A DNA stretch of 64,000 nt from Pseudomonadota bacterium (GCA_023954855.1 JAGSGY010000006.1:54101-118100), one strand, 5' to 3'; counted from the first letter of the stretch, positions 45,985-55,431 are shown. Translations and numbers: made by a program. Notes: generated by a model from the letters alone, not told the origin.

Positions 45985-48039
45985 CTAGGCGTTCGCTGCG
46001 CCCGCTCCGAGGGTGTCGAGCAGGAAGGCGTAGTCGCGGGCGACGTCCTCGAGCTTTCCGTAGCGGCCCGTCTTGCCGGCGTGACCCGCGCCCATGTGCG
46101 TGCGCAGCAGGACGGGGTTGTCGTCCGTCTTCAGCTCGCGCAGGCGGGCGGCCCACTTTGCAGGCTCCCAGTAGCCGACCCGAGGGTCGTTCAGGCCCGC
46201 GGTGATGTACATCGGCGGGTAGGCCTTGGCGGACAGGTTCTCGTAGGGTGCGTAGCTGCGCATGTACTCAAAGTACTTCGGGTCGTGCAGCGGGTTGCCC
46301 CACTCCTCCCACTCGATGACGGTGAGCGGCAGCTCGGGATCGATCATCGTGTTGATCACGTCCACGAAGGGCACGTGCGCGACGATGGCTCCGAAGGCCT
46401 CGGCATCGAGGTTGATCGATGCGCCCATCAGCAGTCCGCCGGCGCTGCCGCCCCAAGCCGCGAGGCGCTCGGAGGACGTCCAGTTTTCCTCCGCCAAGAA
46501 GCGCGCGCATCGGACGTAGTCCGTGAACGTCGTCGTCTTGGTCAGGAACTTGCCGGCCTCGTACCAGGGGCGGCCGAGCTCGCCACCGCCGCGAATGTGG
46601 GCCACACCGGAGACCCAGCCGCGGTCGAGCAGCGAGATGCGCGTGCTCGAGAAGTAGGGGTCGTAGACAATGCCGTAGCTGCCGTAGCCCATGAGTAGCA
46701 GGGGAGCGGTGCCGTCGAGGGGCGTGCCCTTCTTGTAGCAGAGGCTGATCGGAATCTGGGTGCCGTCATCCGCGGTCGCAAACACGCGCGCGGTCTCGTA
46801 GTCGTCGCGGTTGAAGCCGCCGAGCACCGCCTCAACCTTTCGAACCGTCTGCTCGAGAGACTCAAGGTCGACATCGATGACGGTGGGCGGCGTGCGCGGC
46901 GACTGGAAAGTGAAGCGAAACGCGTCGGTGTCGAACTCCGGGTTGTTCGCACCCTCCAGGGTCCAGGTGGCCTCGTCGAAGTCGACGGCGCGCGAGCTTC
47001 CGGTGCGCAGATCGACGATGCGGAGGGTGGGCAGTCCGCCGGGGCGTTCTTCGAGCACGAGGTGGTTCTCGAAGGCATCGACATCCGCGAGCATGACCTC
47101 GGGTCGGTGCGCGATAACCTCGACCCAGTTCTCGCGACCGGGGCTCGCGGTGGGGGCCTTCATGAGCTTGAAGTTCGTGGCGCCGTCGGCGTTGGTGCGG
47201 ATGAACAGCGTGTCGCCATGGGCGGAGACTTCGTACTCGACGCTCTGTTCGCGGGCAGCGACGAGGGTGGGCTCGGAGTCCGGCTTGTCGGCGTCGATCA
47301 GCCAGACTTCGCTGGTGATCTTGCTCTCCATGCCGACCACGACAAACTGGCCGTTGCGGGTGCGGGTCACGCCGCAGAAGAAGCGCTCATCTTCTTCGTG
47401 AAAGACCTCGACATCGGCCTCTGCGGCGGTGCCGACCGCGTGGCGAAGCACCTTGTAGGGACGGTCGGCGTGGTCCGCGATGGTGTAGAACACGGTACGG
47501 TTGTCGCTCGCCCAAGCGACATGCCACTTCAGGTTGGCGACCTCGTCAGCCAAGTCCTCGCCGGTGCCGAGGTCGCGAATGCGCAGCGTGTAGCGCTCGC
47601 TTCCGTCGGTGTCGGTGGTGTAGGCGAGCAGGTTGTGGTCAGGGCTGACCGCGAACGAGCCGAGCGAGAAGTAGTCCAGTCCCTCCGCGGCCACGTTGAC
47701 GTCGAGCATCACCGACTCGTCGCCGCCATCGACCGGACGTCGACAGTACAGCGGGTAGGCGCGCCCTTCTTCCGTCCGGGTGTAGTACAGCCACGGACCC
47801 TTCTTGACCGGCACCGACGCGTCGTCTTCCTGAATGCGCGCGAGCATCTCGTCGAACAGAGACTTCTGGAGCCCCTTCGTGTGCGCGCTCATCGCCTCGT
47901 AGTAGCCGTTCTCGGCCTCGAGATGTGCGATGACCTTGGGGTCGGTCTTCTCGCGGAGCCAGAAGTACGGGTCTTCCCAGGTCGTCCCGTGAAGGGTCGT
48001 TGAGTGGGGGACTTTCGCGGCGACGGGTGGGACGGGCAT
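45985..48039 (-). CDS. ptrB: Oligopeptidase B-like serine peptidase (S9A)
   Basis: A 684-residue prolyl-oligopeptidase-family enzyme. N-terminal PHSTTLHGTTWEDPYFWLRE, a beta-propeller covering about 80-410, then an alpha/beta-hydrolase domain with the active Ser in GGSAGGLLMG, Asp in AGLNDPRVGYWEP and His in HMGAGHAGKTGR. It cleaves peptides after basic residues in this family, in the cytoplasm (no signal peptide). I set the start at the ATG at 48039, five bases after GGAG; the GTG two codons earlier is less likely. Its end is 21 bases from the start of the lipoprotein gene, same strand, which probably is incidental. Divergent from the GH32 gene. Confidence 0.9.
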   Translation of the reverse strand: MPVPPVAAKVPHSTTLHGTTWEDPYFWLREKTDPKVIAHLEAENGYYEAMSAHTKGLQKSLFDEMLARIQEDDASVPVKKGPWLYYTRTEEGRAYPLYCRRPVDGGDESVMLDVNVAAEGLDYFSLGSFAVSPDHNLLAYTTDTDGSERYTLRIRDLGTGEDLADEVANLKWHVAWASDNRTVFYTIADHADRPYKVLRHAVGTAAEADVEVFHEEDERFFCGVTRTRNGQFVVVGMESKITSEVWLIDADKPDSEPTLVAAREQSVEYEVSAHGDTLFIRTNADGATNFKLMKAPTASPGRENWVEVIAHRPEVMLADVDAFENHLVLEERPGGLPTLRIVDLRTGSSRAVDFDEATWTLEGANNPEFDTDAFRFTFQSPRTPPTVIDVDLESLEQTVRKVEAVLGGFNRDDYETARVFATADDGTQIPISLCYKKGTPLDGTAPLLLMGYGSYGIVYDPYFSSTRISLLDRGWVSGVAHIRGGGELGRPWYEAGKFLTKTTTFTDYVRCARFLAEENWTSSERLAAWGGSAGGLLMGASINLDAEAFGAIVAHVPFVDVINTMIDPELPLTVIEWEEWGNPLHDPKYFEYMRSYAPYENLSAKAYPPMYITAGLNDPRVGYWEPAKWAARLRELKTDDNPVLLRTHMGAGHAGKTGRYGKLEDVARDYAFLLDTLGAGAANA

Positions 48040-48109
48040 GCACACTCCAGAGGCCGCGCTTGATAACGCGACGCGGCGATCGGCGACGCGGGACTGCTAA
48101 GCTCCGCAC

Positions 48110-49564
48110 GTGCTGCCGATCTTCGCCCTGCTTGCCTGTCATGCCCCCGTGTCCGAGCCTTTCGAGACGACCCGGGACGAAGAGTGGCGTCCGCAAGTTC
48201 ACTACTCACCCGAAGCCAACTGGCTCAACGACCCCGTGGGTCTCGTCCGAGCCGACGATGCTTGGCACCTGTTCTACCAGCACAACCCCGATGCGGACGT
48301 GTGGGGTCCCATGCACTGGGGCCATGCAGTGTCACTCGACCTCCTCCACTGGGAGGAAAGGCCGATTGCGCTCTCGCCCGACCCGATTCTGGGGACGGTG
48401 TTCTCGGGCTCAGCGTTAGCGCTGGACGAAGCGCTTCCCGGGGTCTGCGATGGGCCTTGCATCGTGCTGATGTTCACGCACAACGGTGGCGACTCGGGGG
48501 ACCAGAAGCAGTCGATTGCGACCTCGGAAGATGGCGGCTGGACCTTTACCGTGCACCCAGCGAGCCCCGTCATCACCAACCCCGGTCTTGCCGTGTTTCG
48601 CGACCCCAAGCTGTTTCGCTTTGGCGCAGGGTTCCGCATGCTGATCAGTGAAGGCGAGGTGCTCGGCCTGTACGGGTCACCGGACCTCCTGAGCTGGGAG
48701 AAGCTGGCCGAGGTTTCCGTTCCAGATGTGGCCGGCGTGCTCGAGACTCCAGACCTCTCGGAGCTTCCAGGCTCTCCGAACGGCGATGGATACCTGGCCA
48801 TCGCGATGAACCCCGGTGGACCCGCGGGTGGATCCGGGCAGTTCTGGGCGACGCACGACGGGCAAGCCGGGGCAGTCGAGGCGATCAAGCCGATGGACTA
48901 CGGCGCCGACTTCTACGCCTTTCAGACCTGGCAGACGGGTGGGGACCTGCGGGATCTAGGGGACGGACTTGAGCGGCCGGTCGGTACCGCCTGGGCCAGT
49001 AATTGGAGCTACGCGCTGCGCACGCCGACCGAGGGATGGCGCGGATCCCTCGCCTTTCCGCGGTCTCTGTCTCGATGGGACCGCTCCATCGCCCAGTCCT
49101 TCCATGGGGTGCAGGCCCTGGTTCGCGGCACCCCGGTCGACTTGGTGGACGCCACGCCGATGCGGATGGACCGGGCCCTCGCCGACTTCGAAGGCCAGGT
49201 GTACCGCCTTCGCTACGTGGACCCCCATGCCCGGAGTTGTGAGCTACGGCTGCTCGAAGGGGACGGGGCTGCGACGGTGATCGCCTGGGACGGCGCGATG
49301 CTGTCCTTCGACCGCAGCCAGTCCGGCGAGGTCGACTTTGCCGATGACTTCGCTGCCGTGCACGAGGCGCCGCTGGTGCGGCAAGGCATCGACCTGGACA
49401 TCTTGGTGGACCGCTCGATGGTCGAGGTTCTGGCCGGCGAGGGCCTGGTCGCCTTCACCGAGCGCGTCTTTCCGCCACAGGGCGCAACGGGGGTCTCGAT
49501 TGCCTGCGAGGGCACTGACCGCGCCAGTCTCACCATCGACGAGCTGCAGTCCATCTGGCGCTAG
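48110..49564 (+). CDS. GH32 beta-fructosidase-like lipoprotein
   Basis: A 484-residue glycoside hydrolase family 32 enzyme with a lipobox (MLPIFALLAC, Cys10), so outside the inner membrane. Catalytic motifs: WLNDPVG (nucleophile Asp41; WMNDPNG in most), FRDPK (transition-state Asp) and ETPDLSEL (acid/base Glu; EC in most members). HLFYQHNPDADVWGPMHWGHAVS and the C-terminal beta-sandwich (DLDILVDRSMVEVLAGEG) also match. It should release fructose from sucrose, levan or inulin. GTG start at 48110 without a clear Shine-Dalgarno. No sugar transporter or regulator next to it. Confidence 0.88.
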   Translation: MLPIFALLACHAPVSEPFETTRDEEWRPQVHYSPEANWLNDPVGLVRADDAWHLFYQHNPDADVWGPMHWGHAVSLDLLHWEERPIALSPDPILGTVFSGSALALDEALPGVCDGPCIVLMFTHNGGDSGDQKQSIATSEDGGWTFTVHPASPVITNPGLAVFRDPKLFRFGAGFRMLISEGEVLGLYGSPDLLSWEKLAEVSVPDVAGVLETPDLSELPGSPNGDGYLAIAMNPGGPAGGSGQFWATHDGQAGAVEAIKPMDYGADFYAFQTWQTGGDLRDLGDGLERPVGTAWASNWSYALRTPTEGWRGSLAFPRSLSRWDRSIAQSFHGVQALVRGTPVDLVDATPMRMDRALADFEGQVYRLRYVDPHARSCELRLLEGDGAATVIAWDGAMLSFDRSQSGEVDFADDFAAVHEAPLVRQGIDLDILVDRSMVEVLAGEGLVAFTERVFPPQGATGVSIACEGTDRASLTIDELQSIWR

Positions 49565-49613
49565 CCGGGAGCGTGGCGTGCATCTTTTGCACTTCTCCGT
49601 GTAGGATCGCCGC

Positions 49614-50321
49614 ATGCGCATCGCCTTCATCTCGGACCTGCATTCAAACGTGCCCGCGCTCGTTGCTGTGCTCGCCGATATTGACGCCGTTGGCGTCGAT
49701 GAGACGATCTGCCTTGGCGACATTGTCGACCTCGGGCCGCAGCCCAGCGAGGTTGTGGCGATGCTGCGTGAGCGCGGCATCGAGAGCATTTGTGGCAATC
49801 ACGACCCGCTCGACGAAGGCCCGGACTTCTGGCTGCTCCGCGACATCGAGAAGTGGAGTGACGAGGCGCTGAGCCCGCAAGATCGCGACTGGCTTGCGGC
49901 GCTGCCGGCGCAGGTTGAGCGCACCGTCGATGGCGTGCGCATTCTTGGCGTACACGGGTCGCCGCGCCGCGACACCGAGAATCTCTTCCCGCACACGAGC
50001 GATCAAGAACTTCGCGAGATCTTGGAGGGCGTGGAGGCCGACGTGGTCGTCGCCGGGCACACCCATCTGCCCATGTCTCGCCGCCTGGGACGTCAGCTGA
50101 TCGTGAACGTCGGCAGTGTCGGCCTCGCCTTCGAAGAGGGGTTCAACGGCGCCGCACCGCGGATCTTGCCTTGGGCTGAGTACGGCATCATCAGCGTGGA
50201 GAACGGCGCTGCGTCGGTTCAGCTGCGCCGGGTGCCGGTCGATGTGGAGGCCTATGCGGCGTCGGTTCGGGCCGCCGGCATGCCTCATCCGAAGGAATGG
50301 CTGGCCCACTGGGACGCTTGA
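49614..50321 (+). CDS. Metallophosphoesterase (YfcE/ApaH-like)
   Basis: A 235-residue calcineurin-like phosphoesterase with the family metal motifs: SDLHSN, GDIVDLG, GNHDPLD, GVHGSPRR and GHTHLPMS. Likely a cyclic-nucleotide or phospho-monoester hydrolase in the cytoplasm; the sequence does not tell which. ATG at 49614. The gap to the next gene is 50 bases, so it may be the first gene of the following catabolic operon. Confidence 0.85.
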   Translation: MRIAFISDLHSNVPALVAVLADIDAVGVDETICLGDIVDLGPQPSEVVAMLRERGIESICGNHDPLDEGPDFWLLRDIEKWSDEALSPQDRDWLAALPAQVERTVDGVRILGVHGSPRRDTENLFPHTSDQELREILEGVEADVVVAGHTHLPMSRRLGRQLIVNVGSVGLAFEEGFNGAAPRILPWAEYGIISVENGAASVQLRRVPVDVEAYAASVRAAGMPHPKEWLAHWDA

Positions 50322-50371
50322 ACGACACCGCGCCCGGTTCGAGGTGATAGGTTCGTCGGCCTGAGGCGCCC

Positions 50372-51595
50372 ATGAACTTCGACGTCTTCTTCTCGATCGC
50401 GCAGACTCCAGTCGACGGCCACCTGCCGTCCGAGCGCGTCATGTTCAAGAACTTCTTTGAACAAGTCGAGGCCGCTGACCGGCTTGGCTTTGGGGTGGCT
50501 TGGTTCGCCGAGTCCCACTTCTCGTCGCAGACCCAAAAGCTGCACAAGCAGCCAGTGGTCCCGCACTGGGAAGGTGAGATTGGCCTGAATGTCGACTGGC
50601 TACACCTGGCGAACCACGTGTTCAGACGCACCTCGCGCATCGAGGTGGGCGCTGCGATCATGAACATTCTCTGCAATGGCGGACCGATTCCCGCAGCCGA
50701 GAAGGTGGCGTACTTCACCTCGCTCCACGGGCTCGACCCCGCCGAGAAGCGTCGGATTCATGCGGGCTTTGCCGCTGGTCGTTTCGACTTCATGAACCGG
50801 GTCACTGGGGTGGTGCCGCGCACCGCTGCCGAGGAGCGTGCCGGGCGAGCCTGGAAGGGCAAGATCTTCGAGCAAGCCTCCGAGATCTTTGTGCGCCTGC
50901 TCAACGGCGAGACCCTCGACACGTCGAAGCTCCGGCCGACCGCCTTGACCCGTGCGGACTTCCGCTCCGACGAGGACTGGGCAGCGGTGCAGCAAGCCGC
51001 GGACACCACCGATGATGCGATTGCGGTCCCTCCGTTCTGGGACTTCGAGCCGACCCGCCTCGTCCCAGCCGACTTCCGACGTGAGCTGCTCCAGCTGGTG
51101 ATTGGCTCTCATGACCCCGCCACTCAGGAACGGGTCAATGCGTGGGCTCCGGTGCAGGTGTTCAACCTCTCGATCACGAGTCCTGCGGTGATCGATGAGA
51201 CCCACCGACGTCTCGAGAAGGCCTACCACCCCGATGGAGGCGCGTGGAAGCGGGGCCACATGCCTCGCACAACCTTCGTCTTCCTCAACGACGAGCCCGG
51301 ACTCGGCGCCGAAGAGCGCAACGCCCAGGCCCGCACGGAAGCCGATGCCGCAAACGAGGCCTACTGGAAGGCGCTCACGGGAACGATCGATCCCGCCCGT
51401 ATCGAGAAGGCGGCTCACAACGCCCTCATCGGAGACCCCGACACGGTGGCGCAGCAGATTGTCGAGCGCTTTCACCCCGAAGAGCGCTTGATGCTCTGGT
51501 TCGACTTCTTCAATCACGACAGCGCCCGGGTCGTCCGCAACATGGAAGCCTTCATGAACAAGGTCGCCCCTCGCGTGAAGGAGCTGCTCGCATGA
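50372..51595 (+). CDS. Luciferase-like (LLM) flavin-dependent monooxygenase
   Basis: A 407-residue TIM-barrel oxidoreductase of the bacterial luciferase-like family. It starts with the typical MNFDVFFSIAQTP and shows AWFAESHFSS, IEVGAAIMNILCNGGPIPAAEKVA and, near the end, LIGDPDTVAQQIVERFHPEERLMLWFD. Uses reduced FMN or F420 to oxidise a small organic substrate. Start ATG at 50372 after GAGG. Its stop overlaps the next start by four bases (ATGA). First enzyme of a coupled operon of asparaginase II, ALDH8-type dehydrogenase, amidohydrolase and SDR, which suggests degradation of a nitrogen-bearing aromatic or similar compound. Confidence 0.87.
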   Translation: MNFDVFFSIAQTPVDGHLPSERVMFKNFFEQVEAADRLGFGVAWFAESHFSSQTQKLHKQPVVPHWEGEIGLNVDWLHLANHVFRRTSRIEVGAAIMNILCNGGPIPAAEKVAYFTSLHGLDPAEKRRIHAGFAAGRFDFMNRVTGVVPRTAAEERAGRAWKGKIFEQASEIFVRLLNGETLDTSKLRPTALTRADFRSDEDWAAVQQAADTTDDAIAVPPFWDFEPTRLVPADFRRELLQLVIGSHDPATQERVNAWAPVQVFNLSITSPAVIDETHRRLEKAYHPDGGAWKRGHMPRTTFVFLNDEPGLGAEERNAQARTEADAANEAYWKALTGTIDPARIEKAAHNALIGDPDTVAQQIVERFHPEERLMLWFDFFNHDSARVVRNMEAFMNKVAPRVKELLA

Positions 51596-52704
51596 GTGCC
51601 AACACCCCCGGAGTGCCGGCATCCGCGCGCGATCAGTACCCGCACTCACCCCTCGGAGAGGGCACCGACGACGGTGTGCCCACCGGCCGAGATGTCGAGT
51701 GGGAGCCGCTGCTCGACTACCGCCGCCATGGCGTCTCCGAGACCACCATTCACGGTGCGGTCGCGTGGGCGTCCGGTGGAAAAGTCGTCCATAGCTTCGG
51801 CGGCAACGTGCTCTGCTACGGCCGCTCGATGATGAAGCCGGTGATGATGAAGGTCTTCACCGACGAGCTCAAGGACTGCACCTGGGACCAGAAGGCGATC
51901 AGTGTGGCCTCCCACAACGGCGCTCCCGAGCACCTCGCCGCGGCGCAGTCTCTGCTTCCCGAGGCCGAGTGGGGCTTGATGCAGACTCCGCTCGATGTGC
52001 CCCTCGTCCAGTTTGGGCGCCAGGTCCGTCGGCCGCGGCGCTGGTACCACTGCTGCTCGGGTGAGCACGCCGGCATCCTCAAGGGTTGCCGGGGCAAGGG
52101 CTGGTCGCGGGTCGGCTACATGATGCCGAGTCATCCGTTCTTCGATGCGTACCTGGCCGAGATCCGGCGCACGCTCGGCGAAGACTGGCGTCCGTTGCGG
52201 GTGGCTCGCGATGGCTGTGGTCTGCCGACGGTCTCGAACACCGTGACCGAGCTGGCCCACATCATGGCGGGCCTTGCCGAGCAGCGGGACGAGGACTGGA
52301 TCTGGGAGGCGATGACGCGGGAGCCCGACCTCATCGGCGGCTTCAACCGACTCGACTCGACGATTCTCAAGGCCTGCGAGGGCAAGGTGCTCGCGAAGGA
52401 GGGGGCGGACGGCCTGCTCGGACTCGCCATTGTGCACCCCGACTACCCCGACGGGCTCGGCGTCTGCATCAAGATCGCGCACGGCTGGAACGCGCAGGCG
52501 TCCTGGTACATCGCGCGTGCGGTGCTCGGCGTGCTCGGCTTCGAGCTTCGCAATCCGTACCCGCTGCATCGGCAGAAGGCGTTCTTGGTACCGGGGGTCG
52601 TGCCTCCCGATAGGCTCGAGCTGCTCGAGCAGATCCCGACCTGGGACTCCTGGGATCCGAACACCGAGATCTACGACCATGATCCCCGGTGGGAGGGCCC
52701 ATGA
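51592..52704 (+). CDS. Asparaginase II family protein
   Basis: A 370-residue protein of the plant-unrelated L-asparaginase II family (PF06089 type), with blocks VEWEPLLDYRRHGVSETTIHGAVA, SMMKPVMMKVF, SVASHNGAPEHLAAAQSLL, LQFGRQVRRPRR (here VQFGRQVRR), CCSGEHAGILKGCRG and ARDGCGLPTVSNTVTELAH. In this operon it more likely hydrolyses an amide or lactam in a pathway intermediate than asparagine. ATG at 51592 overlaps the LLM stop by four bases, and its own stop overlaps the next start by four, so translation is coupled on both sides. Confidence 0.85.
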   Translation: MSANTPGVPASARDQYPHSPLGEGTDDGVPTGRDVEWEPLLDYRRHGVSETTIHGAVAWASGGKVVHSFGGNVLCYGRSMMKPVMMKVFTDELKDCTWDQKAISVASHNGAPEHLAAAQSLLPEAEWGLMQTPLDVPLVQFGRQVRRPRRWYHCCSGEHAGILKGCRGKGWSRVGYMMPSHPFFDAYLAEIRRTLGEDWRPLRVARDGCGLPTVSNTVTELAHIMAGLAEQRDEDWIWEAMTREPDLIGGFNRLDSTILKACEGKVLAKEGADGLLGLAIVHPDYPDGLGVCIKIAHGWNAQASWYIARAVLGVLGFELRNPYPLHRQKAFLVPGVVPPDRLELLEQIPTWDSWDPNTEIYDHDPRWEGP

Positions 52705-54143
52705 AGCGGCTGAGTCAGTGGATTGGCAATCAGCCTGTCGCGCCGGCAAGCGGGCAGTACCTCGACGATCTGGCTCCCGCGACGGGCAAGGTCATCGCCG
52801 AGATTCCGCGCGGAAGCGCAGAGGACGTGGACGCTGCCGTGGCTGCGGCCAAGGGCGCCCTCGCCGGCTCTTGGGGCACATCGACGCCCGCTGAACGCGC
52901 CGATCTCTGCGACGCCATCGCCGATGCGATTGAGGGGCGAGCCGAAGAACTCGCCGAGCTCGAGTCGCGCGACTGCGGAAAGCCGATCACGACGGCGAGA
53001 ACGGTGGACATTCCGCGCGCAGTCGCGAACTTCCGGTTCTTCGCGGGCGCCGTTCGCCATGACCAGACGGGTTTTCACGACATGGGGGGCGGGCGCTTCA
53101 ACTACACGCTTCGCCGTCCAGTGGGCGTGGTCGGGTTGATTACCCCCTGGAATCTGCCGCTCTACCTCCTCTCCTGGAAGACGGCTCCGGCCTTGGCTTG
53201 CGGCAACGCGCTGGTCGCGAAGCCGAGTGAGATGACGCCGCTGACCGCAGATGCCCTGGCGGGAATCATCGCCGATGTCGGAGCGCCTGCCGGTGTCTTC
53301 AATCTCGTACACGGGCTAGGGCCCGAGGTCGGCGCGCCCATTACCACCCACGACGGCGTCTCGGCGGTGAGCTTCACGGGCGGAACGGCCACCGGCAAGC
53401 ACGTCGCCGCTGCTGCAGCCCCTCGGTTCAAGAAGCTCTCGCTCGAGCTCGGCGGAAAGAACCCGACCATCGTCTTCGATGACGCGGACTTCGACGCAGC
53501 CGTCAACGGTGCCGTTCGCGCCGCATTCACCAACACCGGGCAGGTCTGCCTTTGTGGCTCGCGGCTGTTCGTCCAGCGCGGGATCTACGACCGCTTCGTC
53601 GCGGCCTTCGCGGATGCGGTTCGAGCGCTCCCTACCGGCGACCCCAGCCAGCCTGAGACGCGGGTGGGTGCGCTGATCTCGGCGGCCCATCGCGATAAGG
53701 TCGAGTCCTACATCGCGCTCGGCCGCGACGAGGGCAAGATTCTCGTCGGCGGCACGCGTCCGGCCCTTCCGGGCTCACTCGCGGACGGCTTCTTTGTCGA
53801 GCCGACGGTCATTGTCGATGTCGCCGCAGGAGCCCGCTGCGCCACCGAAGAGATCTTCGGTCCGGTGGTCACCGTGCACCCCTTCGATACCGAGGAGGAG
53901 GTAGTCGCTCACGCGAATGCCGTTCCGTATGGACTTGCGGCGAGCGTCTGGACGCAGAGCCTGGGCCGGGCGCATCGCGTCTCAGCGGCCATCGAGTCCG
54001 GCATGGTCTGGGTGAACACCTGGCTTCTGCGCGACCTTCGCGTGCCCTTCGGCGGCATGAAGGACTCCGGCGTCGGCCGAGAGGGAGGCCACCACAGCCT
54101 CGACTTCTTCACCGAGCAGCGCAACATCTGCATCACGCACTGA
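52701..54143 (+). CDS. 2-aminomuconate/2-hydroxymuconate semialdehyde dehydrogenase-like ALDH
   Basis: A 480-residue aldehyde dehydrogenase of the ALDH8/XylG/AmnC branch. Motifs: TPWNLPLYLLSWK, AKPSEMTPLTA, VSFTGGTATG, LELGGKNPTIVF (Glu), FTNTGQVCLCGSR (catalytic Cys), EEIFGPVVTVHPF, and the branch-typical NTWLLRDLRVPFGGMKDSG near the C-terminus. This branch oxidises the semialdehyde made by extradiol ring cleavage, the step after the AmnB-like dioxygenase encoded at 31.4 kb. The 2-aminomuconate it yields is the substrate class of the RidA domain fused at 30.1 kb. Overlaps the asparaginase stop by four bases. Confidence 0.85.
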   Translation: MKRLSQWIGNQPVAPASGQYLDDLAPATGKVIAEIPRGSAEDVDAAVAAAKGALAGSWGTSTPAERADLCDAIADAIEGRAEELAELESRDCGKPITTARTVDIPRAVANFRFFAGAVRHDQTGFHDMGGGRFNYTLRRPVGVVGLITPWNLPLYLLSWKTAPALACGNALVAKPSEMTPLTADALAGIIADVGAPAGVFNLVHGLGPEVGAPITTHDGVSAVSFTGGTATGKHVAAAAAPRFKKLSLELGGKNPTIVFDDADFDAAVNGAVRAAFTNTGQVCLCGSRLFVQRGIYDRFVAAFADAVRALPTGDPSQPETRVGALISAAHRDKVESYIALGRDEGKILVGGTRPALPGSLADGFFVEPTVIVDVAAGARCATEEIFGPVVTVHPFDTEEEVVAHANAVPYGLAASVWTQSLGRAHRVSAAIESGMVWVNTWLLRDLRVPFGGMKDSGVGREGGHHSLDFFTEQRNICITH

Positions 54144-54154
54144 CAGGGGAACCC

Positions 54155-54970
54155 ATGGTCATCGACGCCTGGATCCAGCACCCGAACCCGGACTTCATGC
54201 GGCACGAGATGTTCGCGTCTTTGCTGCGATGGATGGGTGTCAACGCCGACCAGCTACCGCCTGCCATCCCCGATGCGTTTACGACCGGTGTCCTCGAGGT
54301 TGCAGGTGTCGATCGGGCCGTGCTCTCAGCCTGGTGGGGGCCCCAGGGCCCACTGATCTCGAACGACGAAGTCGCGACCATGCTGCGCGCACATCCTGAC
54401 CGCTTCATCGGCGCCTGCAGCGTCGATCTCCGCCGTCCCATGAACGCCGTCCGCGAGATCCGCCGCTGCGTCGAAGAGGATGGCTTTAAGGCGGTGCGGA
54501 TTCTCCCGTGGCTCTGGGACCTTCCGCCCGACGATCGGCGCTACTACCCGGTCTACGCCACATGCGTCGATCTTGGCATTCCGTTCTGCCTGCAGGTCGG
54601 TCACACTGGGCCGCTGATGCCCTCTGAGCCTGGACGGCCGATCCCGTACCTCGACCGCGTGGCGCTGGAGTTTCCAGAGCTCGTCATCGTAGGGGGCCAC
54701 ATCGGCTACCCGTGGACGAACGAGATGATCGCGCTCGCGACCAAGTTCCCGAATGTCTACATCGACACGAGCGCCTACAAGCCCTCGCGCTTCCCGCCGG
54801 AGCTCGTCTCGTTCATGCAGCGCCACGGCCGCAAGAAGGTCTTGTTCGGCAGCAACTGGCCCATGATCTCGCCTGCCGATTGCCTCGCCCAGGTCGACCA
54901 GCTCGGTCTCGATGATGAAGCGAAGGCGCTCTACCTCGGTGGCAACGCGGAGCGGGTCTTCGGCCTGTGA
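54155..54970 (+). CDS. Amidohydrolase_2 family protein lacking the N-terminal HxH
   Basis: A 271-residue TIM-barrel protein of the amidohydrolase_2 family, which includes aminocarboxymuconate-semialdehyde decarboxylase (ACMSD). Blocks: IDAWIQHPNPDFMRH, VDRAVLSAWWGPQGPLISND, FIGACSVDLRRPMNAV, GFKAVRILPWLWDLPP, CLQVGHTGPL, VIVGGHIGYPWTNEM, YIDTSAYKPSRFPPEL, VLFGSNWPMISPADC. Typical HxH at the start is replaced by WIQH, and the later His (HTG; GGHIG) and Asp/Asn positions remain, so metal binding is not certain. 11 bases after the ALDH gene; its end overlaps the next gene start by four bases. In the context of a semialdehyde dehydrogenase a decarboxylase or hydrolase role is likely. Confidence 0.8.
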   Translation: MVIDAWIQHPNPDFMRHEMFASLLRWMGVNADQLPPAIPDAFTTGVLEVAGVDRAVLSAWWGPQGPLISNDEVATMLRAHPDRFIGACSVDLRRPMNAVREIRRCVEEDGFKAVRILPWLWDLPPDDRRYYPVYATCVDLGIPFCLQVGHTGPLMPSEPGRPIPYLDRVALEFPELVIVGGHIGYPWTNEMIALATKFPNVYIDTSAYKPSRFPPELVSFMQRHGRKKVLFGSNWPMISPADCLAQVDQLGLDDEAKALYLGGNAERVFGL

Positions 54971-55431
54971 CCGATCTCGAGCGGGTTCGCCGCGCGCTTC
55001 GCCCGATCGAGGAGCGAGCGCGCGACTTGCGCTGGGCCGACGAGCGACCTTGGCGCCTGAAGTCGCACACCTGGGATGAGCAGGGGCTCGCTGTGGTCGA
55101 TCTGCATGACCTCAACGCAAAAGTGGGCCGTCTCGCCGCGACCGCCGTCCAGGACGTGGCGGCGGATCTCGATTCGGGCGCAGTGTTGTTCGTCGTCGGC
55201 GTCGGACGCCGGTCGGCAGGTCCTCCTGTTCTCGGCGCTGTTGTCCTCAAGGTGCTTCACGAGGGGCCGTTTCGCGGACGACGGGCCGCTCAGGGGCGCG
55301 TGGCACTGATCTCGGATGCCTCTCGGGCGCCGGCTGCCGCCACCGGTGGCTCTGGGTGGGGCATGACCCTGCTCTGGCTGTTCTTCGCATCCGCGGTGTT
55401 TGCGGTGCTCGTCAACTCCTGCCTGTCCTGA
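54967..55431 (+). CDS. Smr-domain-like protein with C-terminal membrane helix
   Basis: A 154-residue protein. Middle part VVDLHDLNAKVGRLAATAVQDV ... VLFVVGVGRRSAGPPVLGAVVLKVL resembles the Smr (small MutS-related) endonuclease domain: DLHG-like start, then GxGxxS. The last residues form one membrane helix (GMTLLWLFFASAVFAVLVNSC), giving a tail-anchored form. GTG start at 54967 overlaps the amidohydrolase stop by four bases. Its role among catabolic enzymes is unclear; the similarity to Smr is moderate. Confidence 0.6.
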   Translation: MTDLERVRRALRPIEERARDLRWADERPWRLKSHTWDEQGLAVVDLHDLNAKVGRLAATAVQDVAADLDSGAVLFVVGVGRRSAGPPVLGAVVLKVLHEGPFRGRRAAQGRVALISDASRAPAAATGGSGWGMTLLWLFFASAVFAVLVNSCLS

